From Nonomuraea sp. PA05 (GTDB lineage Bacteria > Actinomycetota > Actinomycetes > Streptosporangiales > Streptosporangiaceae), in assembly GCF_008086045.1 (NCBI RefSeq), contig NZ_VSEY01000005.1, forward strand, positions 124,001 to 188,000: a stretch of DNA of 64,000 nucleotides. The letters are read 5' to 3'. Made by a program: the position numbers and the translations under genes. Shown here piece after piece: positions 61,098-64,000 of this stretch (the stretch's first letter is position 1; each line of letters opens with the position of its first letter). The notes under the pieces were generated by a model. That model made no database searches. It was not told the DNA's origin and worked only from the letters and a program-made list of their open reading frames with translations.

Positions 61098-61808
61098 TCA
61101 CCTGATCGCCGTGTCCTGGGTGACTCTCGTTCTGCGCCGCAGCAGCGTCCGCCACCGCCGCTCGGCCGCCATCCGCCGGAACGCCGCGGCGTCGTTCAGG
61201 TGCGGGAAGGGCTCGGACGGCACCGCCACACCGAGGAAGCCGCACAACGGCTCCCACCCCTGACGCACGTCGAAGACGAGCAGCCGCTCGGCCGGCACGC
61301 CCGCCACGACCTCGGCGTTGTGCCGCTCGAACACCTCCATGGCATGGGCACGGTCGAGGAACCTGCCGCCGAAGGTGTCCTCCCAGATCAACCGGCGGCA
61401 GACCGCCCTGCGCCGCCCCAGTGTCGGATGGAGCGCATTCTCCAGCCGCATCACCAGCCCGGCCGGGCCGCGCCGGGGGGCCATGTAGCGGTAGATGGTC
61501 TGGTGGGCGCTGGCGTACCAGCGGGCGGGGTCGCGTACCGTGAGCACGACCTTGGCACGCGGGAAGGCGGCGATCAGCTCGCGCCAGAAGGCGCAGGCGG
61601 GCCAGTCGACCGCCGCGCGGTAGGAGGCCAGGAACCGCTCCCAGTGCACCTGCCCACCGTGGACGGCCGTCTCCCAGCCGGTCAGCATCTCCGGGTCCTC
61701 GGCCAGGGACGCCATGTGGTGGCAGGGGTCGTAGCCGAGGCGCCGCAGCGCGACCCGCAGCGAATAGCTGCCCGTCCGCCCGAACCCGGCTCCGATGACC
61801 TCGATCAT
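61098..61808 (-). CDS. PAPS-dependent sulfotransferase-like protein
   Basis: A 236-residue sulfotransferase of the PF17784 type. The N-terminus MIEVIGAGFGRTGSYSLRVALRRLGYDPCHHM holds the 5'-phosphosulfate-binding loop (GFGRTGSYSL) and the central VVLTVRDPARWYASAHQTIYRYM holds the 3'-phosphate-binding Arg/Ser region. Likely sulfonates a small molecule. It is last in a three-gene set with an adenylating ligase and an ATP-grasp-like protein. ATGA overlap with the ligase gene. Confidence 0.85.
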   Translation of the reverse strand: MIEVIGAGFGRTGSYSLRVALRRLGYDPCHHMASLAEDPEMLTGWETAVHGGQVHWERFLASYRAAVDWPACAFWRELIAAFPRAKVVLTVRDPARWYASAHQTIYRYMAPRRGPAGLVMRLENALHPTLGRRRAVCRRLIWEDTFGGRFLDRAHAMEVFERHNAEVVAGVPAERLLVFDVRQGWEPLCGFLGVAVPSEPFPHLNDAAAFRRMAAERRWRTLLRRRTRVTQDTAIR

Positions 61809-63583
61809 GTCGTCTCCGTTCCCATGTCACCGGCGTCTTCGAGCTGCCGCCTGAGCAGGTCCTTGCGGACCTTGCCCATGGCGGTGCGCGGGAGGGCCGG
61901 CACGGCGCGCACCCGGGTGGGGTGGTACCAGGACGTCATCCCGCAGTCGGTCAGGAAGCGCCGCAGCTCCGCCACTTCGGGCGGCCCGGCCCCTGGCGCC
62001 GGCACGATGACGGCCGCCGCCCGCTGGCCGGCCCGCGGGTCGTGGTATCCGACGACGGCCACCTCCCTGATGCCCGGATGGGCGTGCAGGGCCTCCTCCA
62101 CGCTGAACACCGGCACGAGGCGGTTCTGGCACGAGATGCGCTCGGCCGCCCGGCCCACGTAGCGCAACCCGCCGCGGCCGTCGTCGCGGGCCAGGTCGCC
62201 GCTGTGGTACCAGCCGCCGGTGTCGTCCGGCCGCCAGGTCAGGCCGGAGCCGTCGCGATCGACGGTGCCCAGGCACACCGAGGCGCTGCGCACCGCGATC
62301 TCACCGACCCCGTCCTCGCCCGCGCCGTCCTCTCCCCCGCTGTCATCGCCCCCGCTGTCATCGCCCCCGCTGTCATCGCCCCCACCGTCCTCTCTCCCAC
62401 CGTCCTCGCCCATCCAGCCCTGGTCCGGAGGCTCCAGGCGGAGCTCCACGCCGGGGCGGGCGCGGCCGATGCTGTGCTCGGCCCAGTCGGGCGGGTCGCC
62501 CTGCGTGGTGCTCGTGCAGGCGCTGGCCTCGGTGCTGCCCCACGCGTTGAGCAGCGGGACGCCGAACGCCTGGCGGATCAGCCGGGCCTGGTGCGCGTAC
62601 AGGGACGAGCCGAAGCTGATCGCGAGCCGCAGGCCGGTCAGCGGACGCGGCTCGGCGATCTGAGCCTGGGCCAGCCGTTCCAGGCCGATGGGGGTGCTGG
62701 GCAGCCGGGCGACCTCGTAGGTGGCGATGAGGTCGAGCACAGCGCGCGGGTCGTGGCAGTCGGCGAACACGGCGGGCCCGCGCGACAGCACCGTCGCGGC
62801 GACCACCTGCCGGTAGCCGCGGGCGTAGGCCGGTGAGGCGAGCACCGCGCGGGCGGCCGGCGCACGCGCGGTGTGCGCCTCACCGGCGCGCTGCCCGCGA
62901 GCCAGGGCGGCGTGCGTGGTGTTGAAGCTGTGCAGCGCCCACGTGGGGTGGCCGGTGGTGCCGGAGCTGGCGTGCAGCAGCGCCACGTCGTCGGGCCCCA
63001 GGGGCGTGGGCTCGCAGGTTCCCGGCGCGTCGCGCAGGCAGGCGCCGTAGCCGAGCGCTCCGGCGGGCAGGTCGTCGCCGATCACCACGAGGTGGCGCAG
63101 CGCGGGCAGCCGCCCGGCCCGATCGGCCAGCTCCCGCGCCGGCTCGCTGTTCCCCCACCGGTCCACGGTGACCAGGACGCCCGCCGCCGTGGCGGCCAGC
63201 ATGCGTTCTGCCTCCCGCGCGCCCGTGTCCACGTGCATGGGCATGAAGACGGCGCCCCGGTGGGCGCAGGCCAGGGCGAGCACCGCCAGCTCCCACCAGC
63301 TGGGGAGCTGGACGGCGACCACGTCCCCCCGGGCGATGCCCAGGCGGCTCAGCCCGGCGGCGTGCCGCTCGACGTGTCCGGCCAGCTCGGCGAAGGTGAG
63401 GCGGCAGACCCGCCGCTCGGCGTGCCGCCAGTTGATCAGCGCGACCCGGCCGGGAACGGTGGCCGCCGCGTCCCGCAGATCGTCCAGCGGGGTACGGTCG
63501 CGCCACCAGCCCTGCGCCCGGTACCGCGCGGCGACCTCCGGGCGCGGGCGCACCGCGGCGAACACCTCGCCCAGCCCGTTCAC
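61805..63583 (-). CDS. AMP-dependent ligase (ANL superfamily), free-standing
   Basis: A 592-residue adenylate-forming enzyme. A3-like loop LLHASSGTTGHPTW (203-214), where a Trp replaces the usual Lys; A5 LLNAWGSTEAS; A7 WYHSGDLARDD; A8 GRAAERISCQNRLVP; and catalytic A10 Lys in TAMGKVRKD (about 571). It activates an acid as acyl-AMP, perhaps for CoA or amide formation. A Gly/Asp/Ser repeat insertion (about residues 391-427) splits the large domain. GTGA and ATGA overlaps tie it to its neighbours. Confidence 0.9.
   Translation of the reverse strand: MNGLGEVFAAVRPRPEVAARYRAQGWWRDRTPLDDLRDAAATVPGRVALINWRHAERRVCRLTFAELAGHVERHAAGLSRLGIARGDVVAVQLPSWWELAVLALACAHRGAVFMPMHVDTGAREAERMLAATAAGVLVTVDRWGNSEPARELADRAGRLPALRHLVVIGDDLPAGALGYGACLRDAPGTCEPTPLGPDDVALLHASSGTTGHPTWALHSFNTTHAALARGQRAGEAHTARAPAARAVLASPAYARGYRQVVAATVLSRGPAVFADCHDPRAVLDLIATYEVARLPSTPIGLERLAQAQIAEPRPLTGLRLAISFGSSLYAHQARLIRQAFGVPLLNAWGSTEASACTSTTQGDPPDWAEHSIGRARPGVELRLEPPDQGWMGEDGGREDGGGDDSGGDDSGGDDSGGEDGAGEDGVGEIAVRSASVCLGTVDRDGSGLTWRPDDTGGWYHSGDLARDDGRGGLRYVGRAAERISCQNRLVPVFSVEEALHAHPGIREVAVVGYHDPRAGQRAAAVIVPAPGAGPPEVAELRRFLTDCGMTSWYHPTRVRAVPALPRTAMGKVRKDLLRRQLEDAGDMGTETT
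62334..62378. repeat. Three-copy 15-bp minisatellite inside the ligase gene
   Basis: cccccgctgtcatcg occurs three times in a row, encoding GGDDS-type pentapeptides on the minus strand; related Gly/Glu/Asp codons continue on both sides. It is in frame and keeps the ligase open. Confidence 0.9.
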
Positions 63584-64000
63584 AGGTACACCGGATGGGC
63601 CAGGCCGCCACGGGCGATGTTGAGCCGTTCGCCGCCGGCCGCGCGCGACGCCGCCACCGCCAGGCGGCCGTTGACGGCCGCGAGCACGAGGTCGTGACGC
63701 AGCAGGGCGCCGTCCGGGGACCGCATGACGGGCGCGGGGCAGTAGCTCTGCACCAGCCAGCGTCCGGCCAGCCCCGCGTCCACCGCGGCCGTCCAGTCGC
63801 GTGACTCCAGGCCCACGACCACGCCGCGGCCGCGCGTGTCCAGCGGGCGTTTGAGCACGTAGTCACCGGGCCGGGCACGGATCAGGCGCACCGTGGCGGC
63901 GTCGCAGGCGGCGAGGTTGCGCGACCAGGGGATGCTGCCGCGCACCAGCGCGAGATCGGCCGGGTCGAACAGGTCGGCGTAGCGCGGGTCGGACAGCACG
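63580..64000 (-). CDS. Circularly permuted ATP-grasp-like protein (5' end outside window)
   Basis: The minus strand is open from the window edge to TGA 63580 (140 codons). The visible part starts at or before VLSDPRYADLFDPADLALVRGSIPWSRNL, then PGDYVLKRPLDTRGRGVVVG and WLVQSYCPAPV; this order resembles the C-terminal part of circularly permuted ATP-grasp proteins (DPRFADLF-like and PWTR-like motifs). These form amide or peptide bonds from ATP-activated acids. GTGA overlap with the ligase gene. Assignment is moderate because two-thirds are missing. Confidence 0.65.
   Translation of the reverse strand, partial: VLSDPRYADLFDPADLALVRGSIPWSRNLAACDAATVRLIRARPGDYVLKRPLDTRGRGVVVGLESRDWTAAVDAGLAGRWLVQSYCPAPVMRSPDGALLRHDLVLAAVNGRLAVAASRAAGGERLNIARGGLAHPVYL

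Overview
The window is a high-GC actinomycete chromosome segment. Supporting signs are the very strong G/C bias at third codon positions, frequent GTG starts, many ATGA/GTGA stop-start overlaps, probable leaderless genes, a WhiJ-like XRE/DUF5753 locus, DUF3618 and holin-like envelope proteins, and an M6 immune-inhibitor-A protease. Gene content fits Streptosporangiales (for example a Nonomuraea-like genome), but genus is inference. No rRNA, tRNA, CRISPR array, insertion sequence or prophage was found, and no gene-free stretch exceeds about 300 bases.

Layout. 1-2534 (minus): phnDCE-type phosphonate importer, cut at the window edge, with a PHO-box-like repeat upstream. 2734-6627 (minus): LytS-type kinase, LytTR regulator, DUF485 protein and sodium/solute symporter, probably one operon; a HIT and a DUF1838 gene lie just upstream. 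7825-9944: MFS exporter and TetR regulator. 10018-12476 (minus): I42-type inhibitor lipoprotein, DUF3618 and holin-like membrane proteins, a small Cys/Trp/Pro-rich protein and a methyltransferase. 12558-16624: SNF2 helicase plus SWIM protein. 16750-20482 (minus): diacylglycerol-kinase-like protein and M6 protease. 20605-25818 (minus): fumarate reductase frdABCD, a 77-residue protein and ctaD. 26015-29246: aminotransferase, a membrane protein and a GlcD-like oxidoreductase. 29451-31898: receptor-type Ser/Thr kinase with collagen-like Gly-X-Y linker.

31970-38002 is an operon for acyl-CoA carboxylase (beta, biotin-bearing alpha), enoyl-CoA hydratase and AtuA, the same four functions used in acyclic-terpene/branched-chain catabolism. 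ROK, GNAT and acyl-CoA-type phosphotransferase genes follow. 40838-42398 is a WhiJ-like regulatory locus with two exact ATTGC-N2-GCAAT sites on its promoter. 43829-49113 (minus) joins an OmpR/kinase pair to a GT2-GtrA fusion and an ArnT-like GT-C enzyme, which looks like a stress-regulated three-component envelope glycosylation system. A decayed ABC-ATPase fragment sits just after it.

49179-61067 holds regulator/target pairs with clear operators (P450/TetR, YeiH/LysR, erythromycin-esterase-like/ArsR), psuG-psuK for pseudouridine catabolism, and an 806-residue repeat protein of unknown role. The right edge (61098-64000, minus) is a coupled set of ATP-grasp-like protein (partial), adenylate-forming ligase and sulfotransferase, possibly the end of an uncharacterised biosynthetic cluster that continues outside the window.
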